A stretch of DNA of 64,000 bases from NCBI GenBank assembly GCA_934167885.1, contig CAKPMB010000003.1:46569-110568 (forward strand). Direction: 5' to 3'. Both the position numbers and the translations under genes were made by a program. Under the pieces are notes generated by a model, which was not told where the DNA came from, did no database searches, and saw only the letters and a list, made by a program, of their open reading frames with translations. Shown here one piece after another: positions 15,835-25,365 of this stretch. The DNA is from an uncultured Bacilli bacterium. GTDB lineage: Bacteria; Bacillota_I; Bacilli_A; RF39; UBA660. Every line of letters starts with the position of its first letter. Position 1 is the stretch's first letter.

Positions 15835-18376
15835 GAAGAATATATTAATTGTATTAGGCCTAGTCTTATTGTTAGGCGGCAGTTATGCCTTTTATACTTA
15901 TCAAAAGTATAGTGGTATGCAAAACCTTTTAAATGGTGAGATTTATCTAAATTATTTAGAAGATAATGAAGTGCATATAAGTGGCATATTTCCAGAGACT
16001 AAGGAAGAAGCTTTAAAAAGAGATGATAACACTATAAGTTTTAAAGTATTAAGCAAGAATACGAGTGACAAAGATATATATTATGGTATTACTTTAAATT
16101 ATGGTGAAGAGATAAGTAATAAGGTGAGAATTGATGCTAAATATATTATGATATATCTAGAATGTGATGGTAAAGTATTGATTGATGGTATAAGGTATAG
16201 TGACTTTAATAATCGAAGAATTTATGTAGATAAAATAGATACCAAAACATATACCGAAACTACTAAGAATTATACATTAAGGTTCTGGGTAGATGAAGAA
16301 ACCACGATAAGTGATACCGACATTAATGCTAGTTACAAAGCAACTGAATGGGCGAATAGTTATTTAAATTTTAAGGTTAATGTTGACGCTGGTTTAGAAA
16401 CGATGAACATGCCTTTATCCATGGAAACAAGTGATACTTATGTAGAAAATAATAAAGCTTATTTTATTGCCAAGATAAGCAACTTTATAAATATAGAAGA
16501 CCTTGGTAAGGACAGTAATGATACCATGAATTTAAAAGTAAGTGGAACTAATAGTGACATTAAATTTAGTTATAAAGATAGTGAAGGCAATACTGTTGAA
16601 GAAAAGAGTGATACGCTAGATTTAACCTATCTATTCACCAAGAATAAAACCGTTGAAATTCAAGTGTTTGTTCATCCAAATAATGATGCCAACGGAAAGA
16701 CTAATGTTTTATTAGAAATATACAAAAACAAGGAACTAATGCAGAGTTTTATTAAAAGAGTAGAAGTAAAAGGTAATAACTATTGTTTAAACAATGGCTT
16801 TAATAAATTAGTTGATTGTATGTTAGTAAGCGATAGTTTAAGTGAATCTATTGATATTGCTAAAACCAATATTGCCAACAAAGGCGAACCAAATTTAAAT
16901 GATACGGCTCCAAGTTACACCTATGTTGAAAAAATAGAAGAAGGATTAAATAATCCATACAGTAGTTCGTTAAATAAGTTTCTTTTTTCAAAGACATATG
17001 AATTTGATGCTAAAACCGGTAAATATGCTTTAACTGGTAATATAATTCGTGATAATTTAAGTGATGACTATATTGGTTATTATACAATCGGAGCATCGAG
17101 CATAGATTATTATGAAGCTAATACTATGTATAAAATTTCTGAAACTAAAAAAGAAGGCGATAATTACATTATAACGAAAGGTGATAAATATAGTTATAAG
17201 ATTGCAAGTTCTATTCGTTCAGAAGTAGGTTTATATAAAAATGCTGATGATTATGGTGATGTTTATTACTATCGAGGTGACGTTCAAAATAATAATGTTT
17301 ATTTTGGTGGGTATTACTGGAAGATTATAAGGACGAACGGCGATGGAAGTATTCGTTTGATATATAGTGGCAAGACTAAAAATGCTACTGGTAGTGGTGT
17401 ATCAATAAATAGTCAAACTTATTCATATAATACTAAGTATTTTGATCCAACCTATATGGGCTATATGTATGGTAAGAACTTTGTAGAACAAGAAAGTGAA
17501 CAAACCCTTAATGTAACCTTTAATGCCTATACAAAATATCTTATTTCATCATCTTATGTATGGAATAGTGAGACAAATAAGTATGAATTAAGCGGCGATA
17601 TTGTTAGTTCAACTCTTATTGATATAAAAGATAATTTACAAAATTATCATTGGACTTGTAGAAGTGATACACAAAATAGTTGCGAAGTTTTATATAAAAT
17701 TAATGCTGTTTATAGTGAAAGTCAAGCTTATGTTCAGTATCTTGCTCATTCTTCGGTTGATTTAGATGGCACTAGGACAAATGAATTCGATAGTGATGTT
17801 AAAAAGCAAATAGATTTATGGTATGCTAACAATATTATTAATGTCAAAGATTCTTTTAATAATTTATTAACAGATTATATTGTTGATAATACCTTTTGTA
17901 ATGATCGAAGCATAACCGATAAAACATATAACTCTGGTTATAAATTAGGGAATCATACTTTTTATTCTCCTTATGGGAGAATTTATCAAAATGCTAACAA
18001 AACAGCGACATTAAAATGTTCGAGTGATGTGCGTAATCAGTTTAGCACAACTTCCATATATGGTAATGCTAACTTAACGTATCCTGTTGCTTTGATAACC
18101 CTAGATGAAGTAGTTTTAGCTGGTGGTAAGTATGATGCAAAGAATGAAAACTTTTTTCTTAATCAAAATGTTAATTATTGGACGATGACGCCAATGGTTT
18201 TTAGTTCTTATTATTTAAATGCATCTATCGGCCTTGTTTCGTTTTTGGGAAGTATTTTCAATGGTGCTTCTTTGAATAATAATGTGGTAAGGCCGGTTAT
18301 TAACATTCGCTCTGACGTTTTAATATCATCAGGCGATGGGAGTGTTAACAATCCTTACATTTTGAAGATAAACTAG
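15824..18376 (+). CDS. Large surface protein, paralogue 2
   Basis: 850 residues from the ATG at 15824. An in-frame TTG at 15800 would lie inside the leader hairpin, and the paralogues start at the equivalent ATG. Residues 1-370 match paralogue 1 with only a handful of substitutions (for example N/D, A/T, S/I) but many silent base changes. From about residue 375 the protein diverges. Shared islands include IASSIRSEVGLYK, the RGDVQNNNVYFGG block, DPTYMGYMYG, FCNDRS, a Cys-containing ATLKC, MTP and the C-terminal RPVINIRSDVLISSGDG. The architecture suggests a constant anchor or assembly part carrying a variable exposed domain. No sortase motif is seen. A short gap leads to the amino-acid transporter genes. 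Confidence 0.75.
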   Translation: MKTRKNILIVLGLVLLLGGSYAFYTYQKYSGMQNLLNGEIYLNYLEDNEVHISGIFPETKEEALKRDDNTISFKVLSKNTSDKDIYYGITLNYGEEISNKVRIDAKYIMIYLECDGKVLIDGIRYSDFNNRRIYVDKIDTKTYTETTKNYTLRFWVDEETTISDTDINASYKATEWANSYLNFKVNVDAGLETMNMPLSMETSDTYVENNKAYFIAKISNFINIEDLGKDSNDTMNLKVSGTNSDIKFSYKDSEGNTVEEKSDTLDLTYLFTKNKTVEIQVFVHPNNDANGKTNVLLEIYKNKELMQSFIKRVEVKGNNYCLNNGFNKLVDCMLVSDSLSESIDIAKTNIANKGEPNLNDTAPSYTYVEKIEEGLNNPYSSSLNKFLFSKTYEFDAKTGKYALTGNIIRDNLSDDYIGYYTIGASSIDYYEANTMYKISETKKEGDNYIITKGDKYSYKIASSIRSEVGLYKNADDYGDVYYYRGDVQNNNVYFGGYYWKIIRTNGDGSIRLIYSGKTKNATGSGVSINSQTYSYNTKYFDPTYMGYMYGKNFVEQESEQTLNVTFNAYTKYLISSSYVWNSETNKYELSGDIVSSTLIDIKDNLQNYHWTCRSDTQNSCEVLYKINAVYSESQAYVQYLAHSSVDLDGTRTNEFDSDVKKQIDLWYANNIINVKDSFNNLLTDYIVDNTFCNDRSITDKTYNSGYKLGNHTFYSPYGRIYQNANKTATLKCSSDVRNQFSTTSIYGNANLTYPVALITLDEVVLAGGKYDAKNENFFLNQNVNYWTMTPMVFSSYYLNASIGLVSFLGSIFNGASLNNNVVRPVINIRSDVLISSGDGSVNNPYILKIN

Positions 18377-18456
18377 TATTATGTTTATTTACTTTGCCAT
18401 TAATTTATGCTATATTTAAGGCAAATAATAGGTGTAGGGTAGAATTAATGGTGTTT

Positions 18457-19893
18457 ATGAAGTTAAAGAAATTTGGAGTTGTTAGGATTGTTATTATATT
18501 AATATGTTGTTTGTTTATTAGTGGTTGTCAAAAAAATAAGCGTGATGATTTAATTTTAGTAACGGAAGCGGGCTTTGCCCCATATGAGTATTATGAAAAT
18601 GGTGAAATAGTTGGTATTGACATTGATATTGCACGTGAAATTGCGAAGGAGCTTGGTAAGAATTTAGTAATAAAGGATGTAGCCTTTGATTCAATAATTA
18701 ATGAGGTTAAAACCTCTAAAAGTGATTTAGGAGCGGCTGGAATATCTTATACCGAAGAACGTGCCCGTGAAGTTGATTTTACTATTAATTATGCTACTAA
18801 TAAGCAGGTTGTCATTGTTCGGCGTGATAGTAATATAACTTCATTTGAGGATATAACAGGAAGTATTTCGGTTCAACTTGGTTCTTTGGCTGATACTTAT
18901 ATTACTAAAAATTATCCTAATATTAGTCTTGTTCGTGAAAAGAAGTTTTTATCCGCTATTGAAAGTTTAAAAAATAATAAAGTATCAGCGGTTGTTATGG
19001 ATTATTTACCAGCTCAAAGATTATTAACAGATGATTTGGTAATTCTTGATAGGGAGCTTGTTGTTGATAACTATGGCATGGTGGTTTCTAAAGGTAATAA
19101 GGAATTATTAAATGCTTGCAATAAAGTTATTGAAAGATTATTATCAACGGGTGAAATGGATGAAATTATTTTATCACATATGGAATTATCACCTAATAAA
19201 CATCAAGGCACGTCTTTATTTGATAAATTTTATAATACGGTTATTTATGATGGAAGATATAAATATATTTTAGAAGGTTTAGAAAAAACTTTAATTATGG
19301 CGATTGGAGCTATGATTTTAGGTGTTGCTTTAGGTATTTTAATGGCTTTAATTCGTGATTTTCATGATAATACTTCTAAACTTCATTTATTAAATCTTTT
19401 GGCTAAAGCTTATATTACGATAATTAGGGGAACACCTAGTATTTTGCAATTAATGATTATTTATTATGTTATCTTTAAAAATGTTTCGGTAAATATTGTT
19501 TTGGTTGGTATTTTAGCTTTTGGTATTAATAGTGGAGCTTATGTTGCTGAAATCATTCGTGCAGGTTTTAATTCAGTTTTAAAAGGTCAAAAGGAAGCAG
19601 GTTATGCTCTTGGACTTAATTATTTTCAAATAATGCATTATATTGTCTTTCCACAAGCTATTAAAAATGTTTTACCAGCTTTAGGTAATGAATTTATAAC
19701 ACTGGTTAAAGAAACTTCGGTTGGGGCTTATATTGGTATTGTTGAATTAACTAAAGCTAGCGATATAATTGCTTCGAGAACTTATGATTATTTTTTTCCA
19801 CTTATATTAATAGCACTTATTTATTTAATCATTACGTATACTTTGAGTAGAATTGTATCACTTATGGAAAAGAGGCTATATGTTAGAAGTTAA
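18457..19893 (+). CDS. Amino-acid ABC transporter, fused substrate-binding protein and permease
   Basis: 478 residues. The lipoprotein signal (FISGC, Cys24) is followed by a family 3 periplasmic-binding domain (~30-250; ILVTEAGFAPYEYYENGEIVGIDIDI is split over ligand-binding strands) and a HisM/GlnP-type permease domain (~270-475) with the EAA loop LKGQKEAGYALGLNYFQIM. Imports polar amino acids such as glutamine, with the binding domain tethered outside. Fusions of this type are known in lactic bacteria and clostridia. I start at the ATG at 18457 behind GGTG, a site used often in this window; 18448 is an alternative. The ATPase gene overlaps its end. Confidence 0.92.
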   Translation: MKLKKFGVVRIVIILICCLFISGCQKNKRDDLILVTEAGFAPYEYYENGEIVGIDIDIAREIAKELGKNLVIKDVAFDSIINEVKTSKSDLGAAGISYTEERAREVDFTINYATNKQVVIVRRDSNITSFEDITGSISVQLGSLADTYITKNYPNISLVREKKFLSAIESLKNNKVSAVVMDYLPAQRLLTDDLVILDRELVVDNYGMVVSKGNKELLNACNKVIERLLSTGEMDEIILSHMELSPNKHQGTSLFDKFYNTVIYDGRYKYILEGLEKTLIMAIGAMILGVALGILMALIRDFHDNTSKLHLLNLLAKAYITIIRGTPSILQLMIIYYVIFKNVSVNIVLVGILAFGINSGAYVAEIIRAGFNSVLKGQKEAGYALGLNYFQIMHYIVFPQAIKNVLPALGNEFITLVKETSVGAYIGIVELTKASDIIASRTYDYFFPLILIALIYLIITYTLSRIVSLMEKRLYVRS

Positions 19894-20605
19894 AAATTTA
19901 CGAAAAAAGTTTGGCTATAAAGAAGTTTTAAAGGGAATTAACTTAAATGTTTCAAAGGGTGAGGTTATTGGAATAATTGGTCCTAGTGGCTGTGGTAAGT
20001 CAACGCTTTTGCGCGCAATTAATTATTTAGATCCTCCCACATCTGGCCAGATTATCTTTAATGGGACATTAGTAGATGATCATAAAAACTTATCACGCAT
20101 TAGACAAAAAATTGGTATGGTTTTTCAACAATTTAATTTATTTGATAATTTAACGGTTTTAGAAAATATTACTTTAGCTCCCATTAAACTTAAATTAATG
20201 GATGAAGATATGGCTATTAGGCGTGCACGTGAATTATTAAAAAAGATTAATTTAATTGATAAGAAAGATTATTATCCAAGTGAGTTATCAGGTGGTCAAA
20301 AACAACGGGTAGCGATTGCCCGAGCTTTAATTGTTAAACCTCAACTCATGCTTTTTGATGAACCAACATCATCCCTTGATCCTGAAATGATTGGTGATAT
20401 TCTAGACCTTATGAATGAAATAAGAGAAGAGGGAATGACTATGATTGTTGTCTCACATGAAATGAATTTTATTAAAAATTTTGCAACACGTCTTATTTTT
20501 ATGGATAATGGTAAAATTATTGAAGAAGGCCCACCTTATGAAATATTTAAAAATCCTAAGGATGAACGGTTAAAAGAATTCTTGTCAAAGGTTAACAATA
20601 TCTAA
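19880..20605 (+). CDS. glnQ: Amino-acid ABC transporter ATP-binding protein
   Basis: Cytoplasmic ATPase of the transporter encoded just upstream, about 241 residues, normal for GlnQ/HisP. Walker A GPSGCGKST (~31-39), Q-loop VFQQFN, signature LSGGQKQRVAIARAL, Walker B LMLFDEPTSSLD and H-loop VVSHEM are all intact. The start ATG at 19880 follows AGAGG and overlaps the permease gene by 14 nt, implying translational coupling. Substrate specificity (glutamine or another polar amino acid) is not decided by the sequence. Confidence 0.93.
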   Translation: MLEVKNLRKKFGYKEVLKGINLNVSKGEVIGIIGPSGCGKSTLLRAINYLDPPTSGQIIFNGTLVDDHKNLSRIRQKIGMVFQQFNLFDNLTVLENITLAPIKLKLMDEDMAIRRARELLKKINLIDKKDYYPSELSGGQKQRVAIARALIVKPQLMLFDEPTSSLDPEMIGDILDLMNEIREEGMTMIVVSHEMNFIKNFATRLIFMDNGKIIEEGPPYEIFKNPKDERLKEFLSKVNNI

Positions 20606-20616
20606 AAGCATTTCTC

Positions 20617-20645
20617 TTGCACTTAATTTAGAATTTCTATATAAT
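20617..20645 (+). promoter_or_regulatory. Promoter of the 92-residue protein gene
   Basis: TTGCAC (20617-20622), 17-bp spacer, TATAAT (20640-20645), 18 nt before the start codon. Confidence 0.7.
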
Positions 20646-20662
20646 TAAGTTAGGGTGATTGA

Positions 20663-20941
20663 ATGAAAACATTTTTATCAATACTATCAACACTTGTTCT
20701 TTTATGGGGTGTTATGATGTTTTATGATTATAATAAAACATATAAAAACAATACTGATAAGTTTCTTATAACCATCGATATTGAAAATAATGCTGATTAT
20801 ACGAGAACTAAAGGTTTAGGCTATAGTGTTACTAAGTATTCATACGATAAAAATAATTTACATGATGGCCAAATATTGAAAGATTTTAAAATTTTTGGCT
20901 TTGTAGTGAGTAAAGAAGTCGTTGTGTTGAATGAAGCATGA
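20663..20941 (+). CDS. Small membrane-anchored protein, unknown function
   Basis: 92 residues with one N-terminal hydrophobic segment (ILSTLVLLWGVMMF) and a polar, Tyr- and Asn-rich outer part. I recognise no family. The ATG follows AGGGTGA and a near-consensus promoter, which supports a real gene. It lies alone between the glutamine transporter and the zinc-ribbon/TPM pair. Confidence 0.6.
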   Translation: MKTFLSILSTLVLLWGVMMFYDYNKTYKNNTDKFLITIDIENNADYTRTKGLGYSVTKYSYDKNNLHDGQILKDFKIFGFVVSKEVVVLNEA

Positions 20942-21013
20942 CTTTTTTTCATATATTTTAATATTAACAAGTATTATATAAGTATGATAAAATATAAATA
21001 ATGAGAGGTTTAA

Positions 21014-22069
21014 ATGGGAAAAAGTATATCAGAGAAGTGTCCTAGTTGTAATGCTACTATTAAATTTGATGCTAAAGAGAATCATTTTAAATGTGAATAT
21101 TGCGGTAATGTATGGACAATAGATGACATAAAAGCGGAAAAAGAAAAAAAGAAAAAATTAGAGGTTAAAAGAGAAACACCTAAGACAATGGATGTTAATG
21201 TTTATAATTGTGAAAATTGTGGAGCATCAATTATTTTAGGTGATAATACTGCAAGCACTTCATGTGTTTATTGTAAAAGCACGCAGCTTATTATGGATAG
21301 ATTGGAAGGCGTTTATGCTCCTTCTAAGATAATTACTTTTAAATTTGATAAAAATGATGCTATAAATAAGTTTAAAGAGCTATGTAAAGGTCGTAAACTT
21401 ATGCCTAAGGATTTTGATAATATTGATAATATTCAAGATATGGAAGGCTTATATGTGCCATTTTGGTTATATGACTGTGATAATGATTTAGATGTCACTT
21501 GTGAATGCACGAACGTTTCAACATGGTCCGATGCTAGGTATATTAATACTAAAACAGATTATTATGAAGTTAAAGGCACAGGAACCCTTGTATATGACAA
21601 AGTTCCAAATGATGGTGCAGTTCGTTTTGATGATAAAATAATGAATGCTATTGAGCCTTTTGACTATAGTGAATTAAAAGACTTTTCAGAAGCATATTTA
21701 TCTGGATATATAAGTGAAAAATTTGATGTTTCGCAAGAGGATGCATATAAAAATGTTCAAGAACGTATTAATAATGCTTCTAAGTCGTATATTTTAAGTA
21801 AGGTTACGGGATATAATTCTAAAATGATAACTAGTTATAATGGTAATTTAACTTTACGTAATAGTAATTATGTTTTATTACCAGTTTGGGTATTAAATAT
21901 TAAGTATAAAGATAAAATTTATCGTTTTTCAATGAATGGTCAAACGGGAAAATATGTTGGCGAAATCCCTGTTGATACTAAAAAGTTATGGTTATTGATT
22001 ATTATTACTTTTGCTATTTCTGTTTTAATTATGGTGCTTATATTTTTTGTTAGCGGGGTGATTGCATGA
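21014..22069 (+). CDS. TFIIB-type zinc-ribbon membrane protein
   Basis: 351 residues. Two zinc ribbons lie at the N-terminus (CPSC...CEYC within 10-38, then CENC...CVYC around 68-91). A long soluble region follows with VPFWLYDCDNDLDVTCECT and the repeat-like LLPVWVLNIKYKDKIYRFSMNGQTGK, and a C-terminal membrane helix (~325-348). This is the 'zinc-ribbon containing protein' commonly annotated near TPM-domain genes in gut Firmicutes, with unknown biochemistry. The stop overlaps the TPM gene's ATG by 4 nt, so the two probably act together at the membrane. Confidence 0.8.
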   Translation: MGKSISEKCPSCNATIKFDAKENHFKCEYCGNVWTIDDIKAEKEKKKKLEVKRETPKTMDVNVYNCENCGASIILGDNTASTSCVYCKSTQLIMDRLEGVYAPSKIITFKFDKNDAINKFKELCKGRKLMPKDFDNIDNIQDMEGLYVPFWLYDCDNDLDVTCECTNVSTWSDARYINTKTDYYEVKGTGTLVYDKVPNDGAVRFDDKIMNAIEPFDYSELKDFSEAYLSGYISEKFDVSQEDAYKNVQERINNASKSYILSKVTGYNSKMITSYNGNLTLRNSNYVLLPVWVLNIKYKDKIYRFSMNGQTGKYVGEIPVDTKKLWLLIIITFAISVLIMVLIFFVSGVIA

Positions 22070-22974
22070 AAAAAAGTGCTTGGTTAATTATTTTATTGTT
22101 ATTATTGCAAGTTAATGTTTATGCTAGCACTAATACTCGCCCAAGGAGTGAGGATGATTTATTAGTTCCTGGCCGTATTACAGTTACGGATACTAATCGA
22201 AATCAAATATTAAATACACCTTCTGTTGATGCTAGTGAAAAAGTATATGATTTTGCCGATCTTTTATCGGATGAAGAAGAGAATAGTTTATATAATATTG
22301 TTAAAAACTATATTAATGGAACTAATTATGATTTAGCGATTGTTACGATTGATGAAAATAATAAGACATCATCTAAGGCTTATGCACAAGATTTTTATGA
22401 TTATAATGAATTTGGTTTTGATGATAGTCGAAGTGGTTTATTGATGTTAATTGATATGGATAATCGTAATGTATTTATTACCACCACGGGTTATGCTATT
22501 AAAATGTATAGTGATAGTCGGATAGATGCTATTATTGATGCTGGGTATGATGAATTAAAAAATGCTGATTATGCTTTGTGTTTTGAAAATATGATTGATG
22601 AAGCGATGGATTATTATAATGCTGGCGTTCCTAAGGAAAATGAGAATTTAGTTATTGATGGGGATCGTGTATATCGAAAAATGAGTAAGGAAACGAAAGC
22701 CATTATTGTCTTTGTTTCATCTTCGATTATTACTCTTGTTGTAACTTTAATTATGTATTTTCAAACACGTCTTAAAATTAAAGTTGGTTCAGCTGCTAAC
22801 TATCTAACGACTGATCGTAATTTAAACTTTAGTAGAAGATTTTTACGTAGTAATGTAACAAGAACTCCACGTCCACGTGATACAGGATCAAGTGGTTCAA
22901 GTTCATCAGGTGGTAGCTCTATTCATACAGGATCAAGTGGTGTCAGCCATGGCGGCGGTGGCCGTAGTTTCTAG
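22066..22974 (+). CDS. TPM-domain membrane protein
   Basis: 302 residues: signal peptide (~1-21), TPM domain (~55-180; KVYDFADLLSDEEENSLYNI, then GLLMLIDMDNRNVFITTTG), a membrane helix (~212-230), and a Ser/Gly-rich tail ending SHGGGGRSF, the usual end of this family. TPM domains are linked to photosystem repair in plants and to membrane protein quality control or phosphatase-like activity. The bacterial role is unsettled. It is translationally coupled (ATGA overlap) to the zinc-ribbon protein, and 8 nt separate it from the glycosyltransferase. Confidence 0.85.
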   Translation: MKKSAWLIILLLLLQVNVYASTNTRPRSEDDLLVPGRITVTDTNRNQILNTPSVDASEKVYDFADLLSDEEENSLYNIVKNYINGTNYDLAIVTIDENNKTSSKAYAQDFYDYNEFGFDDSRSGLLMLIDMDNRNVFITTTGYAIKMYSDSRIDAIIDAGYDELKNADYALCFENMIDEAMDYYNAGVPKENENLVIDGDRVYRKMSKETKAIIVFVSSSIITLVVTLIMYFQTRLKIKVGSAANYLTTDRNLNFSRRFLRSNVTRTPRPRDTGSSGSSSSGGSSIHTGSSGVSHGGGGRSF

Positions 22975-22982
22975 GAGGTTAT

Positions 22983-23675
22983 ATGAAGATTGTTCCTATT
23001 ATCCCTGCTTTAAATCCAGATGAAAAATTACTTAATTTAGTGCATGAATTAATAGATAATGGTTTTAGAAAAATAATCATTGTCAATGATGGTAGTCGTG
23101 ATGATAAAATCTTTAAAGAACTATCACAAAATGATGAATGCATTATTCTAACACATGAGGTAAATAAAGGTAAAGGGTGTGCTTTAAAAACAGCTTTTAG
23201 GTATTATAAAGAAAACCTACAAGATAAGTATTTAGGCGTTGTAACTCTTGATGCTGATGGTCAACATACAGTGCATGATGTTTTAAATATTGCTAGATTA
23301 TTAGAAGACAATAATATGTTTATTCTAGGAACTAGGTTATTCAATGTTAAAGAAACACCATGGCGTAATAAATTAGGTAATCGTATCACATCTAGTGTTT
23401 TTAAAAAACTTTATGGTGTTTATTTAAAAGATACTCAAACAGGATTAAGAGGGATTCCTAATCATTTAATTGACTTACATTTAAATACGCATGGTGATCG
23501 TTTTGAATATGAAATAAATGCTTTAATTGATTTAGTTAAGGCATATGAGAAAATTATTCAAGTTGATATTGATACAGTATATTTAAATGATAGTAATAAA
23601 AAAAGCCATTTTAAAGTATTTAATGATTCTTATCAAATATATAAAATTTTATTTAAAAGAAGGAATAGAAAATGA
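22983..23675 (+). CDS. Family 2 glycosyltransferase (DPM1/polyprenyl-phosphate type)
   Basis: 230 residues, the length of single-domain dolichol-phosphate-mannose-synthase-like enzymes. Visible motifs are IIPALNPDEKL at the start, IIVNDGSRDD (first Asp motif), the nucleotide-binding DADGQH and the TQTGLRG loop before the acceptor site. It would transfer a sugar from a nucleotide sugar to a lipid or glycan at the inner membrane face. There is no membrane helix. It follows AGGAGG and overlaps the next gene by 4 nt. Confidence 0.88.
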   Translation: MKIVPIIPALNPDEKLLNLVHELIDNGFRKIIIVNDGSRDDKIFKELSQNDECIILTHEVNKGKGCALKTAFRYYKENLQDKYLGVVTLDADGQHTVHDVLNIARLLEDNNMFILGTRLFNVKETPWRNKLGNRITSSVFKKLYGVYLKDTQTGLRGIPNHLIDLHLNTHGDRFEYEINALIDLVKAYEKIIQVDIDTVYLNDSNKKSHFKVFNDSYQIYKILFKRRNRK

Positions 23676-24493
23676 GAAAAATTTTTCATTTTTTATTAAT
23701 AACTTTAGGAATATGTTTACTAACAGGTTGTATTAATTTAAATATTGAAACAACAATAAATAAAGATAAAAGTATGTCAATAGAGATTAAGGCTTTATTT
23801 GATATGGAAAAAATTAGAAATAATAATTCCATGGCAATAAATTTTGAAGATATTGTTAATGATGAATTAATTAATTCCTTAAAAAATAATGGTTATTCCT
23901 TAAATGAATATCATGATGATAAGTATGATGGATATATTATTACTAAGAATATTTCAAATATCGATGATGTAACAAGTAATCAAGAATTTGAGATCCTTAA
24001 TATTGATAAATTAATTGATGTTAATAATAAATACTTATTTTATAAAGATGGTCGTAAATATGTTGCTAGGTTTATTTTAACGCAAGATACTTTTAATAAT
24101 TTGCTTAATCAAAATGATTTAGTTATAAATTCAAATGATTATAATATCGAATGGAATCTAAACTTACCAAATGAGAGTTTTTCCAATAATGCCCAAGTGA
24201 TTGATAATAATAATTGTCATTTAAAATGGAATTTAGATGTTTCTATTTATAATACAGTTAAATGGACATTTATCTTTGATAATGATAATTCTCTTATAAT
24301 TAAGATTTTAAAAATTGTGCTTATTATCATCATCTTATTAATAATTATTTTTATTATTAATCATCAAAGAAAAATTAAAGATAGTCTTAAGGAAGGTAAA
24401 AAATCTTTAGAAGATTTAAAAGAGAAGGAAGAATTATTAATATTAAAAAAACCAGAATATGGTCTTGATGAAATAATTCCTATAAAAAAATAA
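23672..24493 (+). CDS. Lipoprotein with C-terminal membrane helix (DUF3153/LppM-like)
   Basis: 273 residues: lipoprotein signal with lipobox LTGC (Cys near 20), then INLNIETTINKDKSMSIEIKALFD, the opening beta-hairpin pattern of the DUF3153/LppM family. An extracellular region continues to ~205, a membrane helix lies at ~210-228, and the tail is a charged cytoplasmic Lys/Glu-rich segment. Function unknown; relatives are cell-envelope proteins. Cotranscribed with the glycosyltransferase (ATGA overlap). Its end faces the convergent CDF gene across an AAAAAAGTTTAA / TTAAACTTTTTT inverted repeat that could act as a terminator. Confidence 0.7.
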   Translation: MRKIFHFLLITLGICLLTGCINLNIETTINKDKSMSIEIKALFDMEKIRNNNSMAINFEDIVNDELINSLKNNGYSLNEYHDDKYDGYIITKNISNIDDVTSNQEFEILNIDKLIDVNNKYLFYKDGRKYVARFILTQDTFNNLLNQNDLVINSNDYNIEWNLNLPNESFSNNAQVIDNNNCHLKWNLDVSIYNTVKWTFIFDNDNSLIIKILKIVLIIIILLIIIFIINHQRKIKDSLKEGKKSLEDLKEKEELLILKKPEYGLDEIIPIKK

Positions 24494-24499
24494 AAAAGT

Positions 24500-25357
24500 T
24501 TAAATAGGGTTGATGTGAATTAATATTCGCTCAATCATATTAAACTTTTTTTCTAAGTCTTTTTCAAGATTATCAATTATTTCATGACTTTCTTTGGTTT
24601 TTAAATTACCATCCATATTAACTATTAAAGCAATAACATATTTATAGCCAACAGGAATTGTATAAATATTTTCAACTTTTTTAATTTCTTTAAAAGTTAG
24701 CACTTCTTTAATAATTTCTTCTTTGGTTTTATTATCAATAGCCTCATCCATTAAGACTTTAAAACTTTCAATAAAAATTTTTATTCCAGCGATTAGTATC
24801 CAAAGAGATATCATAATACCAATAATAGAATCTAGAGCATTAATTTTGTAATAACTTAGAATAATTGCTATAATTGTTCCCATTGTTAAGAACATATCAT
24901 TACGATGATCGTTCATATTAGCTTTTATTAAAAGGTTATTATTTTTTTTGTAATACTTTCTAGCATATAAATACATTCCTAGTTTAGTGATAATGGTTAT
25001 AAAACCGGTAATTAATAATTTATATGAGAATATAACTTCGTGCTTTGTCCATAGTGTCTTAAAACAATTAATTAAGCTTACTATTGCGACTAAAATAATT
25101 GATATTGATATTAAGAATGAGAAGATATATTCGGCTTTTCCATGGCCAAAGTTATGATCTTCATCGGATGGATTGTGGGCAATGGAATTACCAATATACG
25201 TCATTATTGATGAGAAGATATCACCAAATGAATTAATGCTATCGGCAATCATCGCTTGACTTTTACTTATATAGCCTATAATTCCTTTAATTATTAAAAG
25301 AAAGGTATTACCAACAATACCTATAATACTAACTTTTTTTGTTTCATCATATCGCAT
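24500..25357 (-). CDS. Cation diffusion facilitator (CDF) metal transporter
   Basis: 285 residues with the CDF layout: six membrane helices and a cytoplasmic C-terminal domain (~205-285). Metal-site residues are visible in helix II (ADSINSFGDIFSS, DxxxD at about 37-45) and helix V (NDHRNDMFLT, HxxxD pattern), and the loop DEDHNFGHGKAEY is characteristic. It should export divalent cations such as Zn2+, Mn2+ or Fe2+ in exchange for protons. The ATG follows AGAGG. It ends convergently against the lipoprotein gene and lies 8 nt after purB. Confidence 0.92.
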   Translation of the reverse strand: MRYDETKKVSIIGIVGNTFLLIIKGIIGYISKSQAMIADSINSFGDIFSSIMTYIGNSIAHNPSDEDHNFGHGKAEYIFSFLISISIILVAIVSLINCFKTLWTKHEVIFSYKLLITGFITIITKLGMYLYARKYYKKNNNLLIKANMNDHRNDMFLTMGTIIAIILSYYKINALDSIIGIMISLWILIAGIKIFIESFKVLMDEAIDNKTKEEIIKEVLTFKEIKKVENIYTIPVGYKYVIALIVNMDGNLKTKESHEIIDNLEKDLEKKFNMIERILIHINPI

Positions 25358-25365
25358 AAAACCTC

